A DNA stretch of 64,000 nt from Azospirillum rugosum (lineage in GTDB: Bacteria; Pseudomonadota; Alphaproteobacteria; Azospirillales; Azospirillaceae): the NCBI RefSeq assembly GCF_017876155.1, contig NZ_JAGINP010000009.1, positions 124,001-188,000 of the forward strand, given 5' to 3'. The notes beneath the pieces were generated by a model. It was not told where the DNA came from, did not search any database, and saw nothing but the letters and a program-made list of their open reading frames with translations. The translations under genes and the position numbers were made by a program. Position 1 is the first letter of the stretch, and the number at the start of each line of letters is the position of its first letter. This document shows positions 48,620 through 61,316 of the stretch, one piece after another.

Positions 48620-48734
48620 TGAAACATCACCGCGTTTCGTGTTTCACAGCGTTTCAAACGTCGCATCCGGCGCCCGGCGACGGCCGCCGCCGCATCGACC
48701 GGCGGTTGACGGACGGCCTCGTCCGCCCTAGGGT
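48620..48734 (+). promoter_or_regulatory. lysS promoter region
   Basis: Within the 338-base gap 48439-48776, TTGACG (48706-48711) is 17 bases from TAGGGT (48729-48734), a plausible promoter 43 bases before the lysS ATG. Upstream, TGAAAC (48620-48625) faces three GTTTC copies (48634, 48641, 48651), a possible operator. Nothing else was recognised in the gap. Confidence 0.4.
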
Positions 48735-48776
48735 CCCTGGCTTTCCCACAGATTACGAGTTTGAAGGGGCTCTACC

Positions 48777-50345
48777 ATGACCGGCGAGCGGGAACTGGCG
48801 TTGCAGGCGAAGGCGTGGCCGTTCGAGGAGGCGCGCAAACTCGTCGCGCGCTTCGCGAAAGCGCCGCCGGCCAAAGGCTACGTCCTGTTCGAGACCGGCT
48901 ACGGCCCCTCGGGCCTGCCGCACATCGGCACCTTCGGCGAGGTGGCGCGCACCACCATGGTCCGCCAGGCCTTCCAGCGGATGAGCGACATCCCGACGAA
49001 GCTCTTCTGCTTCTCCGACGACATGGACGGCCTGCGCAAGGTGCCGGACAACATCCCGAACAAGGAGATGGTCGCCGCCAACCTCGGCAAGCCGCTGACC
49101 CAGGTCCCCGACCCGTTCGGCACGCACGAGAGCTTCGGCGCGCACAACAACGCGCGGCTGCGCGCCTTCCTCGACGGCTTCGGCTTCGACTACGAGTTCC
49201 AGTCCTCCACCGACTGGTACAAGTCCGGCCGCTTCGACGAGGCTCTGCTCGGCGTGCTGCGCAACTACGACGAGATCATGGCGGTGATGCTGCCGACGCT
49301 CGGCGAGGAGCGTCAGCAGACCTACAGCCCGTTCCTGCCCGTCTCCCCCTCCAGCGGCCGCGTCCTCCAGGTTCCGGTGCTGGAGCGCAACGTGGACGCC
49401 GGCACCATCGTCTTCCAGGACGAGGACGGCAAGAAGGTCGAGGTCCCCGTCACCGGCGGCCACGTCAAGCTGCAGTGGAAGCCCGACTGGGGCATGCGCT
49501 GGTACGCGCTGGGCGTGGACTACGAGATGTACGGCAAGGACCTGATCCCGTCCGCGGAGCTGGCCGGCAAGATCGTCAAGATCCTCGGCGGCACCCCGCC
49601 GGAGGGCTTCAATTACGAGCTGTTCCTGGACGACAAGGGCCAGAAGATCTCCAAGTCCAAGGGCAACGGCCTGACCATGGAGGAATGGCTGGCCTACGCC
49701 CCGCCGGAGAGCCTGGCGTTGTACATGTTCCAGAAGCCGAAGTCGGCCAAGCGCCTGTACTTCGACGTGATCCCGCGCGCGGTGGACGAATACCTGGCCT
49801 TCGTCGCCAAGCTGCCGGTGGAGGAGCCGGCCAAGGCGCTGGAGAACCCGGCCTGGCACATCCACAACGGCACGGCGCCGGCGGTGCGCTCCGACGTGTC
49901 CTTCAACCTGCTGCTGAACTTGGCGGGAGCGGCGAACGCCGAGACGAAGGACGTGATGTGGGGCTTCATCAGCCGCTACGCGCCGGAGGCGACGCCGGAG
50001 AACAGCCCCTTCCTGGACAAGCTGGTCGGCTACGCCGTCCGCTACTACCAGGACCTCGTGAAGCCGACGAAGCAGTACCGCGCCCCCACCGACGCCGAGC
50101 GCGCCGCGCTGGAGGATCTGCTGAAGCGGCTGGAGACCGTGCCCGCCGACGCCGCCGGCGACGTCATCCAGAACGAGGTCTTCGCGGTCGGCAAGGAGCA
50201 CGGCTTCACCGAACTGCGCGCCTGGTTCCAGGCGCTCTATGAGGTGCTGCTGGGCCAGACCACCGGGCCGCGCATGGGCTCCTTCATCCAGCTCTACGGC
50301 CTGGAGGAGACCAGGGCGCTGATCCGCGAGAAACTCGCCGTCTGA
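48777..50345 (+). CDS. lysS: Class I lysyl-tRNA synthetase
   Basis: Charges tRNA-Lys. This is the class I (archaeal-type) enzyme, not the class II form of E. coli. The 522 residues contain the HIGH-type motif H49-I-G-T in [12 protein letters not shown] and the KMSKS-type loop K290-ISKS in [11 protein letters not shown], plus [13 protein letters not shown] and the class I-specific helical C-terminus. Class I LysRS is usual in alphaproteobacteria. A strong hairpin with T-run follows the stop. Confidence 0.96.
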   Translation: MTGERELALQAKAWPFEEARKLVARFAKAPPAKGYVLFETGYGPSGLPHIGTFGEVARTTMVRQAFQRMSDIPTKLFCFSDDMDGLRKVPDNIPNKEMVAANLGKPLTQVPDPFGTHESFGAHNNARLRAFLDGFGFDYEFQSSTDWYKSGRFDEALLGVLRNYDEIMAVMLPTLGEERQQTYSPFLPVSPSSGRVLQVPVLERNVDAGTIVFQDEDGKKVEVPVTGGHVKLQWKPDWGMRWYALGVDYEMYGKDLIPSAELAGKIVKILGGTPPEGFNYELFLDDKGQKISKSKGNGLTMEEWLAYAPPESLALYMFQKPKSAKRLYFDVIPRAVDEYLAFVAKLPVEEPAKALENPAWHIHNGTAPAVRSDVSFNLLLNLAGAANAETKDVMWGFISRYAPEATPENSPFLDKLVGYAVRYYQDLVKPTKQYRAPTDAERAALEDLLKRLETVPADAAGDVIQNEVFAVGKEHGFTELRAWFQALYEVLLGQTTGPRMGSFIQLYGLEETRALIREKLAV

Positions 50346-50354
50346 CGGCGCAAC

Positions 50355-50388
50355 CACAGGCCGGCCGAAACGCCGGCCTGTGGCGTTT
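50355..50388 (+). terminator. Intrinsic terminator of lysS
   Basis: CACAGGCCGGC at 50355-50365 pairs with GCCGGCCTGTG at 50372-50382 around a six-base loop, followed by GGCGTTTTC. Confidence 0.8.
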
Positions 50389-50584
50389 TCGGAAGACTTC
50401 CCAGACGTGCCGTCCAGAGTTCACTGTGTCCTCGTTTCGACCGCAACAATGCCAGGCTTTGATCGTTCGTGTTTCCATCAATCGACATCCCTGCCCCGCA
50501 TCGTGCAAACCGGCGAATTCCTGCCCAGACCGTGTGCAAACAACATTTTATTCCGCCTTCGCCATGCATACGCTGCACTGCACC

Positions 50585-50629
50585 AATACCAACTTGGTAT
50601 TACCATCGCGGGGTTCCGCGTACTAATAT
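50585..50629 (+). promoter_or_regulatory. Candidate promoter and operator for the small RNA at 50.6 kb
   Basis: TTACCA (50600-50605) is 18 bases from TAATAT (50624-50629), a reasonable -35/-10 pair. The palindrome AATACCAACTTGGTATT (50585-50601) and the overlapping TGGTATTACCA resemble GntR-type operators and touch the -35 box. Confidence 0.5.
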
Positions 50630-50635
50630 CTCTCT

Positions 50636-50709
50636 CGTTACTGCTTTTGCAGTGCGTTTCCTCCCTAAACTCTCAAAGGCCGCGCCCTCACGGGCAGCGG
50701 CCTTTTTTT
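50636..50709 (+). ncRNA. Candidate small RNA with anti-Shine-Dalgarno loop
   Basis: A predicted transcript of about 74 bases with three consecutive hairpins: ACTGC-TTTT-GCAGT (50640-50653), GTTT-CCTCCCT-AAAC (50656-50670, loop complementary to Shine-Dalgarno sequences), and a rho-independent terminator AAAGGCCGC/GCGGCCTTT with a seven-T tail (50675-50709). A promoter-like pair lies just upstream, and lysS has its own terminator 247 bases earlier, so this is a separate unit. Loops with CCTCC are typical of Hfq-dependent alphaproteobacterial small RNAs. Targets are unknown. The rest of the gap 50346-50810 shows nothing else recognisable. Confidence 0.6.
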
Positions 50710-50810
50710 CTGCCCGGAATCCTCTGCCCTGGAATCCCCCGCGGTGACAAAATCCGGCCGCCGGCCGGCGCATTAGCGCCCCGTTAACCGGCGTGGCGTT
50801 GGATGGTCCG

Positions 50811-52037
50811 ATGCAGTCGCGCAAGGCCAGCGCGGCGCGGCCCGGGCCGGCGGGCGCGCCGGATCCCGATGAAGACGGCACCGCGCGGGACTCCGACGAC
50901 GGGGTCGCGCCAGAGCTGCTGGACTACCTGTTCGAGGCCTCCCCGCCGCCACGCCCCTCCCCCACCGCGGTCGGCCGGCGGGTCGGCACGGCCCTGGTCG
51001 AATCGCGGCTGGCCGGCATGGGCGACGCGAGCGTCCGGGTCCTGCTGGCGCGCAAGCTGTGCCGCCTGTTGCCCGACCTGCCGCCGGACGACCACGACAC
51101 CGTTACCACGGTCGTTCTGCGCGCGCTGGAGCAGCTGACCCGCGACCACGTCACCCACGTGCGCGCGGCGCTCGCCACCGCCATGAAGGACGTCGCCTGC
51201 GCGCCGCCCTCGGTCGTGCGGGCGCTCGCCCGCGACGTCGAGCGGTCGGTGGCGGAGCCGATCCTGCATTACTGCGCCGGCCTGACCGACGACGACCTGC
51301 TGGACATCGTGGCCACCCACCCCGCGGGCTGGGCGCTGACGGCCATCGCCCAGCGCGACCGGGTCAGCGGCCCGGTGTCCTCCGCCATCGTCGGCACGGG
51401 CGATCCTGAGGCGACCGGCGTCCTGCTGGACAACAACGGCGCCATCATCCCGGAGGACACGCTGGAGGCGCTGGTCGAGGGTTCGGCCGGCAGGCCCCGG
51501 GACTGGCAGGAACGGCTGGCCCGCCGCCCCGCCCTGCCCCGGCGCCTGCTCCTCCGCCTCGCCGACGTGGTGGACGCCTCGGTCCTGGAGCTGCTGCGCA
51601 CCCGCGCCGACGTCGACGCCGCCACCGCGGCGGAGGTCGCCGCCGTCACCCGACGCCGCGTGGACTGGGTCGAGGAACGCGACGCCGCCGAGTCGCCGCA
51701 GCGCCGCGCCCTGCGCCTGCATGGCCAGGACGGGCTCGACGAGACGGTGCTGGGCGACGCCCTGTCCTGGGACGAATTGGATTTCGTGCGCGCGGCCCTG
51801 GCCCTGCGCGCCGTCGTCCATCCCACGGCGGTGGACGACATCCTGGCGTCGGGCGACCCGCGCGCCGTGACGGCCCTGGTCTGGCGCGCCGGCTATTCCA
51901 TGCGCTGCGCCATGCAGGTGCAGGCGCGCGCCGCCGCCATCCCGCCGCGCGCGGTGCTGAACGCGCGGCAGGGCACCGCCTACCCGCTTTCGCCGGCCGA
52001 GATGGTCCGGCACCTCGCGCTGTACGGGGTGCAGTGA
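50811..52037 (+). CDS. DUF2336 protein
   Basis: About 408 residues, helical-repeat (HEAT-like) protein of the DUF2336 family, common in alphaproteobacteria. Repeats are visible as LARKLCRLLPDLPPDDHDTV, VVRALARDVERSVAEPILHYC, LLRLADVVDASVLELL and LALRAVVHPTAVDDILASG. The family has been linked to stress and cyclic di-GMP-rich signalling genomes but has no defined activity. A GTG at 50793 would add six residues; no strong Shine-Dalgarno separates the two. Confidence 0.8.
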   Translation: MQSRKASAARPGPAGAPDPDEDGTARDSDDGVAPELLDYLFEASPPPRPSPTAVGRRVGTALVESRLAGMGDASVRVLLARKLCRLLPDLPPDDHDTVTTVVLRALEQLTRDHVTHVRAALATAMKDVACAPPSVVRALARDVERSVAEPILHYCAGLTDDDLLDIVATHPAGWALTAIAQRDRVSGPVSSAIVGTGDPEATGVLLDNNGAIIPEDTLEALVEGSAGRPRDWQERLARRPALPRRLLLRLADVVDASVLELLRTRADVDAATAAEVAAVTRRRVDWVEERDAAESPQRRALRLHGQDGLDETVLGDALSWDELDFVRAALALRAVVHPTAVDDILASGDPRAVTALVWRAGYSMRCAMQVQARAAAIPPRAVLNARQGTAYPLSPAEMVRHLALYGVQ

Positions 52038-52081
52038 GGGACCGCACCCCGCCGAACCGGCTGCTTACTGCTGCGGCCCGA

Positions 52082-52555
52082 TTACTGCTGCGGAATGATC
52101 CCCGCGGGGCGGCGGGAGCGGCGGTCGCCCGGCATCGGCTCACGCGGGCCGCCGGCCGGGCCGTAGAGGTCGGGGTTGTAGGGCGGGTTGGCGTTGGTGT
52201 CGGTCATCTTCGGCGGGGTGACGATCTCCTCCCCGGTGCCGGCGTCGAACTGGATCACCGCCTGCTGGCGGACCTGCTCGCAGATCTCACGCTTGCGGGC
52301 GATCTCCGGGTTGGTGCCCTGGCTGAAGGCCCACAGCGGCGCGACGATGCCGCTGCGCTCGCCCGACGGGATCGACGTGAAGGTGTAGTTCATCACGACG
52401 CGGCAGTAGGACAGCGCGACCGGCGGCTGCGCGTCGATGACCGGGGCCTTGGCCAGCGCTGCGTCATAGTCTGCGACGGTTTGTCCCAGCGCCGCGCCGC
52501 CACCGCCGAGCGCCAGGACGGTGGACAGGAAAAAGGCCGGTGCGAAGCGGCTCAT
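52082..52555 (-). CDS. Exported hypothetical protein
   Basis: 157 residues. Residues 1-24 form a signal peptide (FAPAFFLSTVLALGGGGAALGQ). The mature part has two cysteines (ALSYCRVVMNYTF and KREICEQVRQQAV) and a Pro-rich disordered tail (NPPYNPDLYGPAGGPREPMPG). No family recognised. It is convergent with the DUF2336 gene. Confidence 0.7.
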   Translation of the reverse strand: MSRFAPAFFLSTVLALGGGGAALGQTVADYDAALAKAPVIDAQPPVALSYCRVVMNYTFTSIPSGERSGIVAPLWAFSQGTNPEIARKREICEQVRQQAVIQFDAGTGEEIVTPPKMTDTNANPPYNPDLYGPAGGPREPMPGDRRSRRPAGIIPQQ

Positions 52556-52769
52556 GCTCGGAATCTCCCGTTTGGAACAATCGTCATCAAAGCGTGAAAA
52601 GTGTAGCGGATCGACCGCCGAACGCCAAATTCCTGTTTGCGGTTCCCGCCATTCGCCGTAATCGATGCTGAGTTCCACGCCCGTGCTTGCGGTCACGCTT
52701 GCCCTCGGCGCGGAATCGCGCTAGGAACCGGCCTCGAAATCTCAGGGCGCTGGATCCCTAGGACGCTAA

Positions 52770-53807
<1,038 letters not shown>

Positions 53808-53837
53808 TCTGTCTGCTGACGGCCTGCGGCTTTATTG

Positions 53838-53939
53838 CCCGGGACGGGCGATTGCACCGTCCGTCCCGGGTGATACAGTAACCGCGGTCCTGCGCGCCAA
53901 AGGGCGTAAGCCTTTCCATGGTCTTTCGCCTTTGCGCGC
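53838..53939 (+). promoter_or_regulatory. Structured leader before sucC
   Basis: Two strong hairpins in the 213-base mdh-sucC gap. The first has a 13-pair stem, CCCGGGACGGGCG (53838-53850) with CGTCCGTCCCGGG (53858-53870), one G-U pair and a seven-base loop. The second pairs GCGCGCCAAAGGGCG (53892-53906) with CGCCTTTGCGCGC (53927-53939), with two bulges. Neither is followed by a T-run, so they look like leader structures rather than terminators. Confidence 0.5.
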
Positions 53940-54008
53940 CGGCATGCAGGAAACGCCTGCTCTTATTCCGCCCATCGTCAGCCGACCAAAAAAACAGATG
54001 GACGCCCG

Positions 54009-55205
54009 ATGAATATCCATGAATACCAGGCCAAAGGCCTGCTGAAGAAGTACGGTGTCGCGGTTCCCCGCGGCGGCGTCGCCTACACGCCTCAGGAAGC
54101 CGAGACCGTGGCCCGCGAGCTGGGCGGCCCGGTGTGGGTCGTGAAGTCGCAGATCCACGCGGGCGGCCGTGGCGCCGGCCGCTTCAAGGACAACCCCGAG
54201 GGCAAGGGCGGCGTCCGCGTCGTCAAGTCCATCGAAGAGGTCGGCAAGAACGCCGGCGAGATGCTGGGCCACGTCCTGGTCACCAAGCAGACCGGCGCCG
54301 AGGGCAAGGAAGTCAAGCGCATCTACGTCGAGGAAGGCGCCGACATCAAGCGGGAGCTGTACCTCGGCCTGCTGACCGACCGCGCGACCGGCCGCGTCAC
54401 CATCATCGCCTCCACCGAAGGCGGCATGGAGATCGAAGAGGTCGCCCACAACACGCCGGAGAAGATCGTCAAGGTCGCCGTCGACCCGGCCACCGGCATC
54501 CAGGGCTACCATACCCGCAAGGTCGCCTTCGCGCTGGGCCTTGAGGGCAAGCAGGTCTCGGCCGCCGCCAAGTTCATCGTCGCCGCCTACCAGGCCTTCG
54601 TGGACCTGGACTGCGCCATCGTCGAGATCAACCCGCTGATCGTCACCGGTTCGGGCGACATCCTGGCGCTCGACGCCAAGATGAGCTTCGACGACAACGC
54701 GCTGTTCCGCCACAAGGACGTGGAAGAGCTGCGCGACGAGGCCGAAGAGGATCCGGCGGAGATCGAGGCGGCCAAGCACAGCCTCAACTACGTCAAGCTC
54801 GACGGCAACATCGGCTGCATGGTGAACGGCGCCGGCCTGGCGATGGCCACCATGGACATCATCAAGCTGTACGGCGGCGAGCCGGCCAACTTCCTCGACG
54901 TCGGCGGCGGCGCCACGAAGGAGCGCGTCACCGCGGCCTTCAAGCTGATCCTGTCCGACCCGAACGTCGAAGGCATCCTGGTCAACATCTTCGGCGGCAT
55001 CATGCGCTGCGACGTCATCGCCGAGGGTGTGGTCGCCGCCGCCCGCGAGGTGCACCTGCACGTGCCGCTGGTCGTCCGCCTGGAAGGCACCAACGTCGAC
55101 CTGGGCAAGAAGATCCTCAGCGAGTCCGGTCTGCCGATCCTGTCGGCCGACAACCTCGCCGATGCCGCCGAAAAGGTGGTCAAGGCCGTGAAGGAGGCCG
55201 CGTAA
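54009..55205 (+). CDS. sucC: Succinyl-CoA synthetase beta subunit
   Basis: 398 residues. ATP-grasp N-terminus ([20 protein letters not shown], then [12 protein letters not shown]) and the C-terminal ligase domain ([44 protein letters not shown]). Forms succinate, CoA and nucleoside triphosphate with SucD. One base separates its stop from the sucD start. Confidence 0.98.
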   Translation: MNIHEYQAKGLLKKYGVAVPRGGVAYTPQEAETVARELGGPVWVVKSQIHAGGRGAGRFKDNPEGKGGVRVVKSIEEVGKNAGEMLGHVLVTKQTGAEGKEVKRIYVEEGADIKRELYLGLLTDRATGRVTIIASTEGGMEIEEVAHNTPEKIVKVAVDPATGIQGYHTRKVAFALGLEGKQVSAAAKFIVAAYQAFVDLDCAIVEINPLIVTGSGDILALDAKMSFDDNALFRHKDVEELRDEAEEDPAEIEAAKHSLNYVKLDGNIGCMVNGAGLAMATMDIIKLYGGEPANFLDVGGGATKERVTAAFKLILSDPNVEGILVNIFGGIMRCDVIAEGVVAAAREVHLHVPLVVRLEGTNVDLGKKILSESGLPILSADNLADAAEKVVKAVKEAA

Positions 55206-55206
55206 G

Positions 55207-56082
55207 ATGGCTGTTCTCGTCGATAAGAACACGAAGGTGATCTGCCAGGGCTTCACCGGAGCCCAGGGCACCTTCCATTCGGAGCAGGCGATCGCCTACG
55301 GCACGAAGATGGTCGGCGGCGTCACCCCGGGCAAGGGCGGCACCAAGCACCTCGACCTGCCGGTGTTCGACACGGTGGCCGACGCGGTCGAGAAGACCGG
55401 CGCCAACGCCTCGGTCATCTACGTGCCGCCGCCGTTTGCGGCCGACGCCATCCTGGAGGCGATCGACGCCGAGATCCCGCTGGTGGTCTGCATCACCGAA
55501 GGCATCCCGGTGCTGGACATGGTCCGCGTCAAGCGCGCGCTCGGCAACTCCAAGACCCGGCTGATCGGGCCGAACTGCCCGGGCATCATCACGCCCGACG
55601 AGTGCAAGATCGGCATCATGCCGGGCCACATCCACAAGCGCGGCAAGATCGGCATTGTCTCGCGCTCCGGCACGCTTACCTATGAGGCGGTGGCGCAGAC
55701 CACGGCGGCGGGCCTGGGGCAGACGACCTGCATCGGCATCGGCGGCGACCCGGTCAACGGCACCAACTTCGTGGACAGCCTGGAGCTGTTCCTGAAGGAC
55801 CCGGAGACCGAGGGCATCATCATGATCGGCGAGATCGGCGGCGACGCCGAGGTCAAGGGTGCGGAGTTCATCAAGGACTCCGGCACCAAGAAGCCGGTCG
55901 TCGGTTTCATCGCCGGCCGCACGGCGCCTCCGGGCCGCCGCATGGGCCACGCGGGTGCCGTGATCTCCGGCGGCAACGACACCGCCGACTTCAAGATCGA
56001 GTTCATGAAGTCGGCCGGCATCACCGTCGCCGACAGCCCGGCCAGCCTGGGTTCCACCATGCTCAAGGTCTTCAAGGGCTGA
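55207..56082 (+). CDS. sucD: Succinyl-CoA synthetase alpha subunit
   Basis: 291 residues. CoA-binding Rossmann start ([29 protein letters not shown]), [18 protein letters not shown], and the phosphohistidine in [12 protein letters not shown] near 240. Directly after sucC in one operon. Confidence 0.98.
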   Translation: MAVLVDKNTKVICQGFTGAQGTFHSEQAIAYGTKMVGGVTPGKGGTKHLDLPVFDTVADAVEKTGANASVIYVPPPFAADAILEAIDAEIPLVVCITEGIPVLDMVRVKRALGNSKTRLIGPNCPGIITPDECKIGIMPGHIHKRGKIGIVSRSGTLTYEAVAQTTAAGLGQTTCIGIGGDPVNGTNFVDSLELFLKDPETEGIIMIGEIGGDAEVKGAEFIKDSGTKKPVVGFIAGRTAPPGRRMGHAGAVISGGNDTADFKIEFMKSAGITVADSPASLGSTMLKVFKG

Positions 56083-56138
56083 TTTAGGCAGGCAAAGGCG
56101 GGGGACTTGCTCCCCCGCACGCCCTGTCACGGGTCCGG

Positions 56139-56233
56139 CGGCCCTTGGATCCCGCGAACAATGGGATCCAAGGGCCGTTTGCCCCCGGCGGGGACGAATA
56201 AAAACACTCAGAGGGAACCGGGCGAAACGCCCG
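56139..56233 (+). promoter_or_regulatory. sucD-sucA intergenic hairpins
   Basis: CGGCCCTTGGATCCC (56139-56153) pairs perfectly with GGGATCCAAGGGCCG (56163-56177), a 15-base stem. A second, GCGGGGGA/TCCCCCGC, lies at 56098-56118. Closer to sucA, CGGGCG-AAA-CGCCCG (56219-56233) abuts the GAGG Shine-Dalgarno. These could tune the relative expression of sucCD and sucAB. Confidence 0.5.
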
Positions 56234-56243
56234 AGGCAATGAC

Positions 56244-59165
<2,922 letters not shown>

Positions 59166-59207
59166 CCCCACGCCCAAGCGTAGAACAAGAAAGATCAAGA
59201 GGAACAA

Positions 59208-60464
<1,257 letters not shown>

Positions 60465-60488
60465 TTTAAGGTTCGATCTTAAAGGGAA

Positions 60489-60511
60489 GCGGAAGGGCAC
60501 GCCCCTTCCGC
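60489..60511 (+). terminator. First hairpin after sucB
   Basis: GCGGAAGGG (60489-60497) pairs with CCCTTCCGC (60503-60511) around a five-base loop; no long T-run. Confidence 0.55.
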
Positions 60512-60548
60512 ACCCGCTTTCCGGAAGCCTCGGGTTTCCGGTCTCCTG

Positions 60549-60570
60549 AAGGCGCCGCAAGGCGCCTTTT
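60549..60570 (+). terminator. Intrinsic terminator of the suc operon
   Basis: AAGGCGCC-GCAA-GGCGCCTT with a stable GNRA tetraloop, followed by TTCTTT. Confidence 0.8.
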
Positions 60571-60610
60571 CTTTGGCCGGCCGTCCGCAACCGGATGCCG
60601 CGGTGGTCCC

Positions 60611-60988
60611 GTGCAGGAATTCCTCGACTCCGACTCCTCCGGCATCACGGTCGTCGCCCGCCTGCCGACCGACATCCAGGCGCAACTCGGCGCCAAGACG
60701 ACGTGCGTATTCCTGTCCTCGGAAACGCGGGACTCACACAAGAAGCACGGCTGGACCGCGGAGGATTTCGCCTGCCTGCAAGCCGTGCTGGATGACGGCG
60801 AAGTCCGGACGGACCGCGAGCGCCACGTCGTGGTGGCCTGCCTTGAAAAGGAATGGTGGCTGGCGTCCCTCAAAACCACCATGGACCGCCGGGAGGTCTA
60901 TTTGCTGACCTTCCATCGATCCAACAAGCGGCAGATCGCTAAATTCAGCCAATCCGGGCGCTTGGTCCGCCCCGCCAGAAACAGATAG
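60611..60988 (+). CDS. Solo BECR-fold (PBECR-like) nuclease candidate
   Basis: 125 residues, GTG start. The pattern VFLSSETRDSHKKHGWTAEDF, LQAVLDDGEVRTDRERHVVV and WWLASLKTTMDRREVYLLTF plus a final RQIAKFSQSGRLVR matches the phage-associated Barnase-EndoU-ColicinE5/RelE-like nuclease domain, usually fused to phage head-morphogenesis proteins. Here it stands alone. It might be a toxin or an orphan phage domain; no antitoxin was seen next to it. Confidence 0.6.
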   Translation: MQEFLDSDSSGITVVARLPTDIQAQLGAKTTCVFLSSETRDSHKKHGWTAEDFACLQAVLDDGEVRTDRERHVVVACLEKEWWLASLKTTMDRREVYLLTFHRSNKRQIAKFSQSGRLVRPARNR

Positions 60989-61106
60989 GTGGCGACTGGG
61001 GAGAGAAGCACGCCCCACGGACCCGAAGGCTACCCGGCATCCCTTACAGACGTCGCCACCTGCTTTAAAATGTAGCGCCCCGGCCGGGTAGACTCAAGGC
61101 CGGGCA

Positions 61107-61311
61107 ATAAGGGCCCCAGGGCTATCGCATTTGGCGCCAGATCCCTCTCCCGTCCCGGGAGAGGGTGGCCCGAAGGGCCGGGTGAGGGTGCCGACAAGGA
61201 TCAAGTCGCTGATCCTTGGAAGACCCTCACCCTTCCCACGCTTCGCGCGGGTCCCTTCCCTCTCCCGGGACGGGAGAGGGATTTCAAGTGCAATCGCCCT
61301 GATAAGGGCCC
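61107..61311. repeat. MITE-like element, copy 2 (185 bp) with perfect 10-base flanking duplication
   Basis: The element 61117-61301 is near-identical to that at 47335-47496 but with a 23-base extra segment (GGCCCGAAGGGCCGGGTGAG and neighbours). The ends CAGGGC...GCCCTG are inverted. It is flanked directly by ATAAGGGCCC on the left (61107-61116) and ATAAGGGCCC on the right (61302-61311). This is the expected mark of a transposition event with a 10-base staggered cut. The gap 60989-61316 contains nothing else. Confidence 0.88.
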
Positions 61312-61316
61312 CGCCC

